This document shows, piece after piece, positions 20,150-29,547 of a stretch of DNA of 32,388 bases. The stretch lies in assembly GCA_024681565.1 (NCBI GenBank), contig JAILAO010000022.1, forward strand, positions 1 through 32,388, read 5' to 3'. The DNA comes from Bacteroidales bacterium. Lineage in GTDB: Bacteria > Bacteroidota > Bacteroidia > Bacteroidales > UBA932. The notes under the pieces were generated by a model that did no database searches, was not told where the DNA came from, and saw nothing but the letters and a program-made list of their open reading frames with translations. The position numbers and the translations under genes were made by a program. Every line of letters starts with the position of its first letter. The first letter of the stretch is position 1.

Positions 20150-23100
20150 ATGAAAATGAAAAAACGGCTTGTTATTCTGTTTTTTATAGTTTTTTCCGCT
20201 GGCATAATGACGGCCGGACAAGACGCCCGTCTCTACACGCCGGAGAACGGTCTGGTCAACTCGCAGATCAACGCCATCGGCCAGGACGGCCGGGGAGCGC
20301 TCTGGATCAGCACCGAGGGCGGTCTGATCCGTTTCGACGGAATGGGATTCGAAACGTTCCGGCATGACCGGGAAGATCCCAACAGCGTTCCGGACGACTC
20401 CGTGCACGGACTGCTTGAAGACATCTTTGGAACGAAATGGGTCGCGACCGCGCACGGGCTGGCCGTCTTCGAGTCGGACTACAACCGTTTCCGGACCGTG
20501 GACCTGCAGGACGCCAGGAACCCCGCCTCGAACCAGTTCGTCGCCCGTCTCCTGGAGATTCCGGACAGGACCTCCTCCGGCAGCCGCATCCTCATAGCGA
20601 CGGGCGGAAACGGCATCTATGTCATCGACTCACAGACCCAGGAACTCCTCAATGAGGACCGGGAAAAGATTTTCCAAAACCTCTCTACCGAATTTATATA
20701 TGACCTGTTCCTCGACTCGGAGCGGCGCCTCTGGATCCTTCCCGACGCCAACGTTCCGCTCACCGTCCTGGACGCGGACACCCTGACGCCGTCCACAGAT
20801 GTCCGCTGGAGCCGGGAACTCGAAGGAGAGAAAGACCAGATCCGGGTCACGGCGATGGCGCAGAATCCGATCTCCCACAACATCCTGCTCGGCACGGCCA
20901 CCCACGGGATCCTTCTCTATGATGCCGAAGCCAAGACCATCCGGAAAGCCCGCGGAAACGGATCCGGGACGACCTCGTTCGGTGCGGCCGTCTATAACAA
21001 CCTGTCTGCTCCGGAAAGCGGAAACAGTTTTCTGCTCGGCGAAGTCAACGGCGGCCTGCTGCTGTTCGACACCCAGACGGAGAGTGTCCGTCCCGGCGGA
21101 GCCGCTTCTATCCGGGGTTTTTCCGACAACTGGAAAGTCAACCGTTTTTTCCAGGATTCCCAGGGTAACCTGTGGCTCGGACTCTATCAGACCGGCATCC
21201 TGGTCGTCCCCCGTTCCATGTTCGGTTTCTCGTATATGGGATTCAGCAGCCAGGGCAGGGCGGGGGAGAACTCGGCCTGCGTCATGTCCCTGGAGGAAGT
21301 CGGGGATAAACTCTGGGTCGGCACGGACGGCGCCGGACTTTTCTGCCGGGACGCCCGGGGCATCACGCGCAATTATAATAAGGACAATTCCGCGCTGACC
21401 AACAATTCCATCCTCTCCATCGCGGCCGACAAACACGGCGCCATCTGGATCGGAACTTACCTGGACGGCCTGTTCCGGCTGGATCCGGACACGGGCATCC
21501 GCCATTTTGCTTCGACCGAAAGTCTGGGGACCGAACGTATCCGCACACTGAGCTACGACGCGGCAAGGGACCGGCTCTATGTCGGGACGGCCGGCGCCGG
21601 ACTGGTCATCGTGGATGCGGGACACCAGACAATCACGGACAAGCTCATCAACGATGACGCGCTGTGGATCAGCACCCTGTATCTGGACGACAACGGATTG
21701 CTCTGGGTCGGCACCTACAACGGCCCCCTGTGCTATGATCCGGAAACCCGGCAGCTGGTCCGCTTCAACATCCTGCCGGACGGGACCCCGCTCCGTGTCT
21801 ATGCCATCTGCGGCGGTCCGGACGGAACCATGTGGTTCGGCACCGGGGAAGGTGTCTTCCGCGTTCAGGCGGACGGGAAACAGGTCCGGCAATTCACCGA
21901 ACGGGACGGTCTGGCCAACAACATCACCCGGGACATCCTGCGGACCTCCACCGGCGAGATCTGGTGTTCGACCGCCAACGGCCTCTCCCGGATCTCGCCC
22001 CGCACGGACGAGATTACCAGTTACCACGCTTCCGACGGCCTCCAGGGCAATGAATTCCGCTCCGGCGCCGCATACCGGTCCCCTTCGGGAAAACTCTATT
22101 TCGGAGGCACCTCCGGCGTGACCGTCTTCTCGCCGCTGCTGGTGGACAGCGGCGCACACCTGGTGCCGCAGGTCTCGCTTTCACGCCTGACCATGCTGGA
22201 CCGGGAGGTCAATTACAACCCGGCCCCGGGCAGCGTCAACCTGCTCGACAAGCACATCTCGGAGGCGACCCGGATCGATATCCCCAACACCGTCGACCTG
22301 TTCTCCCTGGAATTCTCCGTCCCGGAATTCACCAATCCGCAGCGGATTGTCTATGACTACCGCCTGCGGGGCTTCGATTCCGCCTGGAAGACTTCTTCCG
22401 CGGAGCGGCGGGTCGCAACCTATACCAACGTCCCCCCGGGGCGTTACACCTTCGAGGTGAAAGCCTTCTTTGAAGGCGCTCCCGCCGTTTTCTCCTCCCA
22501 CGCCGTCAGTATCCGCGTAGAGGCGCCCTGGTACCGGAAAGGAGGTGCGTACGTCTTCTACGTGATCCTGCTCGCCGGGCTGGCGTTTCTGCTCCACAAC
22601 ACGTTCGAGCAACGGAAACGTCGCGCGGAAGAGAAAAAGGACGCCGAACTGAAAGAGCTCCGCCTGGGCCTGTTCACCAACCTGACACACGAGATCCGGA
22701 CCCCGCTCACCCTCGTGATGGGTCCGCTCCAATCGATGCGCGAAGCCGAACAGGACCCCGCGCGGAAAGACACCTACAATCTGATGTTCCGCAATTGCCT
22801 GCGGATCAACCGGCTGGTGAACCAGGTCATGGACCTCCGCAAGATCGACGCCGGCCAGATGCCGATGCACTTCCGGGAAACGGACCTGATCTTTTTCATC
22901 AAGGACATCATGCAGTCCTTCCTCGGGATCGCCCAGTCCAAACATATCAGCTTCACGCTTTCTCCCGCGCACGACGAGGAAATCCTCTGGATCGACCAGG
23001 GAAACTTCGACAAGATTGTCTACAACATTCTGTCCAACGCCTTCAAGCATACGCCGGACGGCGGGCGGATCCGCCTGTCCGTGTCCGGGCCGACCCCCAA

Positions 23101-24289
23101 CCGGGGCATCCTGACGCCGGACATCGACCAGTATGTCGAAATCGATGTCTTCAACTCCGGCAGCCGGATCGAACAAGAATATATCTCCCGCGTATTCGAC
23201 CGCTTCGTACAGGTCGATCCCTATGACGCCAACACGGGTTCGGGCGTCGGACTGAACCTGACCAAAATGCTGGTCGAACTGCACCACGGCATCATCCGGG
23301 CGGAGAATCAGGATGACGGGGTCTCCTTCAAGGTCTTCGTCCCGGTCGGAAAGGCGCACCTGAGCGAAGAAGAACTCTCCGCCACCACCCATTATAAAGA
23401 TCTGTATGTCAAGGGCCCGGAGGTCCGGCTCGACAGCCACGAAGACGAGACCTTCGCCCAGCAGGACACCGAGGACGACAAAGCCCTCAAGACCCGGAAA
23501 AACCTGATCGTCGTCGAAGACGACCCCGAAGTCCGGGAATATCTCCGGTCCCTGCTGCGTCAGACGTACAATGTCACCGTCTGTCCGGACGCACAGACCG
23601 CCTGGCCGCAGATCACCACGACCCTGCCGGACGCCGTCCTCACCGACCTGGTCATGCCGGGGATGAGCGGCACGGAGCTTTGCGCCAGAATCCGCCAGAA
23701 TCCGGCCACCAACCACATCCCCGTCCTGATCCTGACCGGACAGAACGGAGAGCAGGAACAGCAGAACGCCAGCGACAGCGGTGTAGACAAGTTCCTTTCC
23801 AAGCCCATCTCCGTGAGCCTGTTGCTCAGCAGCATCTCCCAGGTCATCTCGGCCCGCGAGACGGTCAAAGGGAAATTTGCCGCATCCATGGAATACGATT
23901 ATTCCGGCATCAAGATGAGTTCTGCGGACGAGAACCTGATGCGCCGCATCGTCGAGAGCATCCAGACCCACCTCGAAGATCCGGACTTCGATGTTTCCGC
24001 GCTCTGCATGGACGTCGGGATCAGCCGGGTGCACCTCAACCGCAAACTCAAGGAAAATGGCAATGTTCCGCCCAGCGTGCTGATCAAATCCTTCCGGATG
24101 AAACAGGCCGCCTATCTGCTGGCGAACAACAAGGTCAATGTCTCCGAGGTCGCCTACCGGGTCGGATTCGCCTCCCACTCCTACTTCTCCAGCTCCTTCC
24201 GGGATTTCTTCGGGATGACGCCCCGCGAATTCATCACCCGCTTCCAGGACAATCCGGAGGATGAGAGCCTGAAAAAGCTGTTTGAATGA
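20150..24289 (+). CDS. Hybrid two-component system regulator (HTCS): periplasmic reg_prop propeller + Y_Y_Y, TM, HisKA/HATPase, receiver, AraC DNA-binding domain
   Basis: About 1379 aa from MKMKKRLVILFF; repeated ALWISTEGGLIRFD/LWVGTDGAGLF blades; TM VFYVILLAGLAFLL; H-box FTNLTHEIRTPLTLVMGPL; receiver LIVVEDDPEVREYL...AVLTDLVMPGMSG...FLSKPIS; AraC HTH ending SYFSSSFRDFFGMTPREF. Start placed at ATG 20150 (track start 20135 is TTG). Confidence 0.96.
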   Translation: MKMKKRLVILFFIVFSAGIMTAGQDARLYTPENGLVNSQINAIGQDGRGALWISTEGGLIRFDGMGFETFRHDREDPNSVPDDSVHGLLEDIFGTKWVATAHGLAVFESDYNRFRTVDLQDARNPASNQFVARLLEIPDRTSSGSRILIATGGNGIYVIDSQTQELLNEDREKIFQNLSTEFIYDLFLDSERRLWILPDANVPLTVLDADTLTPSTDVRWSRELEGEKDQIRVTAMAQNPISHNILLGTATHGILLYDAEAKTIRKARGNGSGTTSFGAAVYNNLSAPESGNSFLLGEVNGGLLLFDTQTESVRPGGAASIRGFSDNWKVNRFFQDSQGNLWLGLYQTGILVVPRSMFGFSYMGFSSQGRAGENSACVMSLEEVGDKLWVGTDGAGLFCRDARGITRNYNKDNSALTNNSILSIAADKHGAIWIGTYLDGLFRLDPDTGIRHFASTESLGTERIRTLSYDAARDRLYVGTAGAGLVIVDAGHQTITDKLINDDALWISTLYLDDNGLLWVGTYNGPLCYDPETRQLVRFNILPDGTPLRVYAICGGPDGTMWFGTGEGVFRVQADGKQVRQFTERDGLANNITRDILRTSTGEIWCSTANGLSRISPRTDEITSYHASDGLQGNEFRSGAAYRSPSGKLYFGGTSGVTVFSPLLVDSGAHLVPQVSLSRLTMLDREVNYNPAPGSVNLLDKHISEATRIDIPNTVDLFSLEFSVPEFTNPQRIVYDYRLRGFDSAWKTSSAERRVATYTNVPPGRYTFEVKAFFEGAPAVFSSHAVSIRVEAPWYRKGGAYVFYVILLAGLAFLLHNTFEQRKRRAEEKKDAELKELRLGLFTNLTHEIRTPLTLVMGPLQSMREAEQDPARKDTYNLMFRNCLRINRLVNQVMDLRKIDAGQMPMHFRETDLIFFIKDIMQSFLGIAQSKHISFTLSPAHDEEILWIDQGNFDKIVYNILSNAFKHTPDGGRIRLSVSGPTPNRGILTPDIDQYVEIDVFNSGSRIEQEYISRVFDRFVQVDPYDANTGSGVGLNLTKMLVELHHGIIRAENQDDGVSFKVFVPVGKAHLSEEELSATTHYKDLYVKGPEVRLDSHEDETFAQQDTEDDKALKTRKNLIVVEDDPEVREYLRSLLRQTYNVTVCPDAQTAWPQITTTLPDAVLTDLVMPGMSGTELCARIRQNPATNHIPVLILTGQNGEQEQQNASDSGVDKFLSKPISVSLLLSSISQVISARETVKGKFAASMEYDYSGIKMSSADENLMRRIVESIQTHLEDPDFDVSALCMDVGISRVHLNRKLKENGNVPPSVLIKSFRMKQAAYLLANNKVNVSEVAYRVGFASHSYFSSSFRDFFGMTPREFITRFQDNPEDESLKKLFE

Positions 24290-24332
24290 TGCAATATCTG
24301 TGTTGTTACAAATTTGAAAATGATTGGTCTTA

Positions 24333-24368
24333 AAATGTAACATCGCGGTGGGTCATTTTGTTACATTT
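24333..24368. promoter_or_regulatory. Perfect 10-bp inverted repeat AAATGTAACA-N16-TGTTACATTT overlapping a -7 element TACATTTG (24362-24369)
   Basis: Arms at 24333-24342 and 24359-24368; located in the 106-bp gap between the regulator and GH115. Confidence 0.65.
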
Positions 24369-24395
24369 GCAGCAGAGTACCAAAACCCCACCCAT

Positions 24396-26936
24396 ATGAT
24401 GCACAGCAATCATTTTCTTCCCTGCCTGTTGGCGGCAGCGCTTCTGCTTTCCGTTCCGGCCTTCGGTATCGACTTCCCGGGCATCACGAAGCCCGGAGCC
24501 GGCGGGTTCCCCCTGATCAGCGAAGGCAGGCCCGCCGCCGTCGTGACGGACCCGGCGGACAGCAGGGGAATCCAGATTGCCGCAGAGACGTTGCGGGAGG
24601 ATTTCGCCCGCGTCTGCGGGCAGAAAGCGCCGGCCGCCGGAGAACGGGCCATCCTGGCCGGCTCCGTCGGCAGCCCGCTCGTCCAGGGACTCGCAGCCCG
24701 CGGCCTGATCGACCTCTCCGTACTACAAGGACAATACGAGAGTTATTTCATTTCCACACTCGGCCGCCCGGTGCCGGGCTATCAGGACGCCCTGGTGATC
24801 GTGGGCGCCGATATGCGCGGCACCATTTACGGCCTTTACGAGATCTCTGAACAGATCGGCGTCTCGCCCTGGTATGACTGGGCGGACGTGCCGGTGCGGC
24901 ACCGGGAGGACCTCTCCCTCGAGCCGGGCACCTACATCGCTCCGCAGCCCGCCGTGCGCTACCGGGGCATTTTCCTCAACGACGAGGCCCCCTGCCTCAC
25001 CACCTGGGTCAAGAACAGCTATGGGACCGACTACGGCGACCACCGTTTCTACGCCCGCGTCTTCGAACTGCTGCTCCGCCTGCGCGCCAATTTCATGTGG
25101 CCGGCCATGTGGGACTGGGCGTTCTATGCCGACGATCCCCAGAACAGCCGCACCGCCCATGAGATGGGCATCATCATGGGCACGTCCCACCACGAACCCA
25201 TGGCGCGCAACCACCAGGAATGGGTCCGGAAACACGGATCCGAAGGAGCCTGGGACTACCAGACCAACCGCAAGGTTCTCGACCGTTTCTTCGCCGAGGG
25301 CGTACGCCGCGCCGCGGATACGGAAGACCTGATCACCATCGGCATGCGCGGGGACGGGGATGCGGCCCTGGGCAAAGAGGGGCACGAAGCGGAATACATC
25401 AAACTGATGGAAAGCATCATCGGCAACCAGCGCAGGATCATCCGCCGGGAAACCGGCCGTCCGGCCGAAGAAAGGCCCCAGGTCTGGGCCCTTTATAAAG
25501 AAGTACAACAGTACTACGATCTCGGCCTGCGGGTCCCGGACGATGTCACCATCCTGCTCAGCGATGACAACTGGGGGAATGTCCGCAAGCTCCCGACCGC
25601 GGCGGAGCGCAACCGGAAAGGCGGCTGGGGCATCTATTATCATGTAGATTACGTCGGCGCGCCGCGCAACTCCAAATGGCTCAACGTCACACCGATCCAG
25701 AATATGTGGGAGCAGCTGCAACTGACCTATGCCTACGGCGTGGACCGGCTCTGGGTCCTCAACGTGGGCGACCTCAAGCCCATGGAATACCCCATCGACC
25801 TCTTCCTGGCCCTGGCACGCACCCCAGACGCCTTTTCGGCGGAAAACCTCCTGGACCACACCCGGGCCTTCTGCGCCCGCGCCTTCGGCGAAGACCAGGC
25901 GGACGAAGCGGCACGCATTCTAAACCTGTATAGCAAATATAGCGGCCGTACCACGGCCGAGATGATGGACTACACGACCTTCGACCTCGCCTCCGGCGAA
26001 TTCCGGCGCGTCAGCGACGACTTCGCCCGGCTGGAGGCGGAGGCCCTGCGGCAGTTCCTTTCCCTGGACCCGGAAGCGCGGGATGCCTACCGGCAGCTGA
26101 TCCTGTTCCCGGTGCAGGCGCTCTCCAATCTCTACGAGATGTACTATGCGCAGGCCATGAACCTGGACCTTTACACCAAGGGGGATCCGGCCGCGGACGA
26201 TTGGGCGGACCGGGTTGAGCGCTGCTTCGCGCGCGACGCTTTCCTGGCAGAGCAATACAACAAAGAAATGTCCGGCGGCAAATGGGACGGGATGATGACC
26301 CAGAAGCATATCGGGTATTTCAGCTGGAACGACAACTTCCCGGCGGACCGCCTCCCGCAGGTGAAACGCCTGGGCCCCGTCGCCCCCGGCGGATTCTCCT
26401 TCCCGGCAGCCCCCGGGGCCGGTTATACCGCCATCGAAGCCGAACATTATTTCGCGGCTCCGGCCGCTCCGGACACCCGGTGGACCGTCATTCCCTACAT
26501 GGGGCGGACCCTCAGCGGCGTAGCCCTGATGCCTTACACGGCTCCGGCGGAGGGCGCGGCCCTGCGCTATCGCTTCGAGCTGCCGGCCGGCGTTTCTTCC
26601 GTCAAGGTCCATGTGATCACGAAATCCACCCTGGCCTTCAACAACAGCGGACACCGTTACGAGGTCGTCCTGGGCGGCCGGAAACAAACCCAGCACTTCA
26701 ATGCCCTGCTGAATGAAGATCCGCAGAACATCTACTCCGTCTATTATCCGACCGTCGCCCGCCGTGTGGTGGAAACGGTCTCGGAGCTGCCGGCGACAGC
26801 CGGATGGACCGAGCTGGAACTGCGTCCGCTGGATCCCGGTATCGTCTTTGAAAAGATCGTCATCGACTATGGCGGATACACGCCGCAGTTCCTGTTCGGA
26901 GAAGAAAGCCCCGTCCGCCGGGCGGCCGCTGAATGA
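24396..26936 (+). CDS. GH115-family glycoside hydrolase (alpha-glucuronidase-type), signal peptide
   Basis: 846 aa from MMHSNHFLPCLLAAALLLSVPAFG; YRGIFLNDEAPCLTTWVKNSYG, ARVFELLLRLRANFMWPAMWDWAFYADDPQNSRTAHEMGIIMGTSHHEPMARNHQEW, KHIGYFSWNDNFPADRLPQV are typical of GH115. Confidence 0.93.
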   Translation: MMHSNHFLPCLLAAALLLSVPAFGIDFPGITKPGAGGFPLISEGRPAAVVTDPADSRGIQIAAETLREDFARVCGQKAPAAGERAILAGSVGSPLVQGLAARGLIDLSVLQGQYESYFISTLGRPVPGYQDALVIVGADMRGTIYGLYEISEQIGVSPWYDWADVPVRHREDLSLEPGTYIAPQPAVRYRGIFLNDEAPCLTTWVKNSYGTDYGDHRFYARVFELLLRLRANFMWPAMWDWAFYADDPQNSRTAHEMGIIMGTSHHEPMARNHQEWVRKHGSEGAWDYQTNRKVLDRFFAEGVRRAADTEDLITIGMRGDGDAALGKEGHEAEYIKLMESIIGNQRRIIRRETGRPAEERPQVWALYKEVQQYYDLGLRVPDDVTILLSDDNWGNVRKLPTAAERNRKGGWGIYYHVDYVGAPRNSKWLNVTPIQNMWEQLQLTYAYGVDRLWVLNVGDLKPMEYPIDLFLALARTPDAFSAENLLDHTRAFCARAFGEDQADEAARILNLYSKYSGRTTAEMMDYTTFDLASGEFRRVSDDFARLEAEALRQFLSLDPEARDAYRQLILFPVQALSNLYEMYYAQAMNLDLYTKGDPAADDWADRVERCFARDAFLAEQYNKEMSGGKWDGMMTQKHIGYFSWNDNFPADRLPQVKRLGPVAPGGFSFPAAPGAGYTAIEAEHYFAAPAAPDTRWTVIPYMGRTLSGVALMPYTAPAEGAALRYRFELPAGVSSVKVHVITKSTLAFNNSGHRYEVVLGGRKQTQHFNALLNEDPQNIYSVYYPTVARRVVETVSELPATAGWTELELRPLDPGIVFEKIVIDYGGYTPQFLFGEESPVRRAAAE

Positions 26937-26960
26937 TTCTTGCCATCTTTTGAATCATTC
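26931..26960. repeat. Perfect 9-bp inverted repeat GAATGATTC-N12-GAATCATTC
   Basis: Arms 26931-26939 and 26952-26960, overlapping the GH115 stop codon; no T-run follows. Confidence 0.6.
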
Positions 26961-26987
26961 CCGGCAGAAGGGCTGACGGATTCAGTG

Positions 26988-26995
26988 TAAATTTG
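26988..26995 (+). promoter_or_regulatory. Candidate -7 element TAAATTTG upstream of the GPH/MFS transporter
   Basis: Matches TAnnTTTG 32 nt before the ATG at 27028; no well-placed -33 TTG seen. Confidence 0.45.
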
Positions 26996-27027
26996 TTATC
27001 CTCGGACACTAAAGAAAAACATAACCT

Positions 27028-28464
27028 ATGGCAAATTCAGCAACAGAAGCCAACGGCTTCTACAAGCTCTCCTGGAAGCAGCGCATCGGTTTCGGCGCCG
27101 GCGACATGGCGCAGAACCTTATCTACCAGACCATCAGCATCTGGCTGCTCTTCTTCTATACCAACGTGTTCGGTCTCAAGCCCGCCGCGGCGGCGATGAT
27201 GTTCCTGGTCGTACGCATCGTGGACGTGCTCTGGGATCCGATCGTCGGCACCATCGTGGACAAGGGAACGCCCAAATGGGGAAAATACCGCTCCTGGCTG
27301 ATCCTGGGCGGCATCCCGCTGGTCGGTCTGGCCATTCTGTGCTTCTGGAACGGATTCAGCGGGTCCCTCCTCTATGCCTACATCACCTATGTCGGCATGT
27401 CCATGTGCTACACCCTGGTCAACGTGCCTTACGGCGCCCTCAACGCCTCCCTTACGCGGGATACCAACGAGATCACCATCCTGACCTCCACGCGCATGTT
27501 CATGGCCAACCTGGGCGCCCTGTGCGTCAAGTCCCTGCCGATCATCATCGCCATCTTCGCCCCGAAGGTCCTGGATCCGGCGACCGGTAAGGAAGTGGCC
27601 GTGTACAACACGCCGGAGGCCGCCCCGGCCTGGTTCATCACGATGACCCTTTTCGCTTTGGCCGGACTGGTCCTGCTCTTCTTCTGCTTCTCGCAGTGCA
27701 AGGAAAAAGTCGTGATGGACGAAAAAGAGGCCGCCAACGTCAAGGTGAGCGACCTGTGGATGGAATTCGTCCGCAACAAACCCCTGCGCGTCGTCGCCTT
27801 CTTCTTCGTCACCGCGTTCGCCATGATGAGCGTCAGCAATGCGGCCGATTCCTATTTCATGACCGTCAACGTAGGCGCGACCCCGCTGCTCACCACGCTC
27901 TTCATGTGGCTCGGCACCATCCCCGCCTTCATTTTCATGCCGCTGGTTCCCGCCATCAAACGCAAGATCGGCAAGAAGGGCATGTTCTATCTGTTCCTCG
28001 GCGTCGCCATCCTGGGCATGGCGCTGATGTACACCTTTGTCTCCATCCCGGCGACCAAGAGCAATTTCGTCCTGCTGTGCATCGCACAGTTCATCAAGTC
28101 CTCCGGAATCATCACGGCCACCGGCTATATGTGGGCCCTGATTCCCGAGGTGATCGCCTTCGGTGAATACACCACCGGCCGCCGCATCGCCGGCATCGTC
28201 AACGCCCTGACAGGCATCTTCTTCAAAGCCGGCATGGCCCTCGGCGGCGTGGTGCCCGGCCTCGTGCTCGCCTGGGTCGGATACAACTCCGAAGCCGCGC
28301 ATCAGACCCCGCTCGCAGAGCAGGGCATCCTCTGGCTCGTCTGCGTGATCCCCGCCATCCTGCTGGTCCTGGCGATGTTCATCATCAGCAAATACGAACT
28401 CAGCGACGAAAAGATGGACGAAATCAACCTCGCCATCGAACAAAGACACAAAAACTCCAAATAA
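27028..28464 (+). CDS. GPH-type (glycoside-pentoside-hexuronide) MFS symporter
   Basis: 478 aa; WKQRIGFGAGDMAQNLIYQTISIWLLFFYTNVFGL, VRIVDVLWDPIVGTIVDKGTPKWGKYRSWLILGGIPL, NVPYGALNASLTRDTNEI typical of GPH/MelB/XynP-like carriers. Confidence 0.95.
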   Translation: MANSATEANGFYKLSWKQRIGFGAGDMAQNLIYQTISIWLLFFYTNVFGLKPAAAAMMFLVVRIVDVLWDPIVGTIVDKGTPKWGKYRSWLILGGIPLVGLAILCFWNGFSGSLLYAYITYVGMSMCYTLVNVPYGALNASLTRDTNEITILTSTRMFMANLGALCVKSLPIIIAIFAPKVLDPATGKEVAVYNTPEAAPAWFITMTLFALAGLVLLFFCFSQCKEKVVMDEKEAANVKVSDLWMEFVRNKPLRVVAFFFVTAFAMMSVSNAADSYFMTVNVGATPLLTTLFMWLGTIPAFIFMPLVPAIKRKIGKKGMFYLFLGVAILGMALMYTFVSIPATKSNFVLLCIAQFIKSSGIITATGYMWALIPEVIAFGEYTTGRRIAGIVNALTGIFFKAGMALGGVVPGLVLAWVGYNSEAAHQTPLAEQGILWLVCVIPAILLVLAMFIISKYELSDEKMDEINLAIEQRHKNSK

Positions 28465-28474
28465 CCCCTCTGCC

Positions 28475-29473
28475 ATGGCAAAGAAAGTCCAGAAACGCTA
28501 TCTCTTCCCCGAAGACTATATGGCCGACCCGTCCGTACACGTCTTTGACGGCAAGATCTATATTTATCCTTCCCACGACTGGGAGTCCGCCGCACCGGAC
28601 GACGATTTCGGCAGCGAATACGACATGAAAGACTATCATGTCCTCTCGATTGAAGGCAAAGACCCGATGACCTCCCCCGTCAAGGACTGGGGCAAGGTCC
28701 TTGACATCCAGGACGTCCCCTGGGCCCGCCGCCAGCTGTGGGACTGCGACGTCGTCAAAGGTCGCAACGGACGCTACTACATGTATTTCCCGGCCAAGGA
28801 CAAGACCGACATCTTCCGCTGCGGCGTGGCGGTCGCGGACGCGCCCACCGGGCCGTTCAAAGCCCAGCCGGACCCGATCCGGGGCAGCTACTCCATTGAC
28901 ATGGCCGTCCTGCACGACGACGCGGACGACGAGTACTATATGTACTTCGGTGGCATCTGGGGCGGACAGTTGCAACGCTACGAGGACAACCTGGCAAAGG
29001 ATTGCGGCACTTCCTATCCCCCCGACGACATGCCGGCCATCCCGGGACGCGTCGTCCGGCTCAGCCATGACATGCTCCAGTTCGCCGAGGACCCCAGACC
29101 CGTCGTCCTGGTGGACGAAGAAGGGAATCCCATCCCCGTCCAGGACAACGAACGCCGCTTCTTCGAGGCCAGCTGGATGCACAAATACAACGGGAAATAC
29201 TACTTCAGCTACTCCACCGGAGATACCCACAAACTCTGCTACGCGATCGGAGACAACCCTTACGGACCCTTCACCTACAAGGGCGTCATCCTGACGCCGG
29301 TCTTCGGATGGACGACACACCACTCCATCGTGGAGTTCGGCGGCAAATGGTGGCTCTTCCACCACGACAGCGTCCCCTCCAAAGGCATCAACCGGCTGCG
29401 CAGCCTCAAGGTCTGCGAACTGACCTACCGCGAAGACGGCACCATTGAGACCATCGAAGGTCTGGATGAATAA
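28475..29473 (+). CDS. GH43-family glycoside hydrolase, no signal peptide (predicted cytoplasmic beta-xylosidase/arabinofuranosidase-type)
   Basis: 332 aa; RYLFPEDYMADPSVHVFDGKIYIYPSHDW (catalytic Asp region), YSIDMAVLHDDADDEYYMYFGG, RFFEASWMHKYNGKYYFSYST (acid Glu region), N-terminus hydrophilic. Confidence 0.93.
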   Translation: MAKKVQKRYLFPEDYMADPSVHVFDGKIYIYPSHDWESAAPDDDFGSEYDMKDYHVLSIEGKDPMTSPVKDWGKVLDIQDVPWARRQLWDCDVVKGRNGRYYMYFPAKDKTDIFRCGVAVADAPTGPFKAQPDPIRGSYSIDMAVLHDDADDEYYMYFGGIWGGQLQRYEDNLAKDCGTSYPPDDMPAIPGRVVRLSHDMLQFAEDPRPVVLVDEEGNPIPVQDNERRFFEASWMHKYNGKYYFSYSTGDTHKLCYAIGDNPYGPFTYKGVILTPVFGWTTHHSIVEFGGKWWLFHHDSVPSKGINRLRSLKVCELTYREDGTIETIEGLDE

Positions 29474-29495
29474 AACAACAACTGTACTACTACCG

Positions 29496-29533
29496 AAAAG
29501 GGGCCGCAGCAATCGCTGCGGCCCCCCTTTTTA
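29496..29533 (+). terminator. Intrinsic terminator closing the plus-strand PUL arm
   Basis: GGGGCCGCAGC-AATC-GCTGCGGCCCC perfect 11-bp stem (29500-29510/29515-29525) followed by a CCTTTTTT tract, 27 nt after the GH43 stop. Confidence 0.95.
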
Positions 29534-29547
29534 TAATAGATTATTCC

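Noticed and set aside
22181-24343. 720-aa minus-strand ORF antisense to the HTCS kinase/receiver/AraC region
   Set aside because: Shadow ORF; the HTCS catalytic motifs are all on the plus strand.
27037-28476. 479-aa minus-strand ORF antisense to the GPH symporter
   Set aside because: His/Asp/Glu/Gly-rich shadow translation typical of the antisense of membrane-protein codons.
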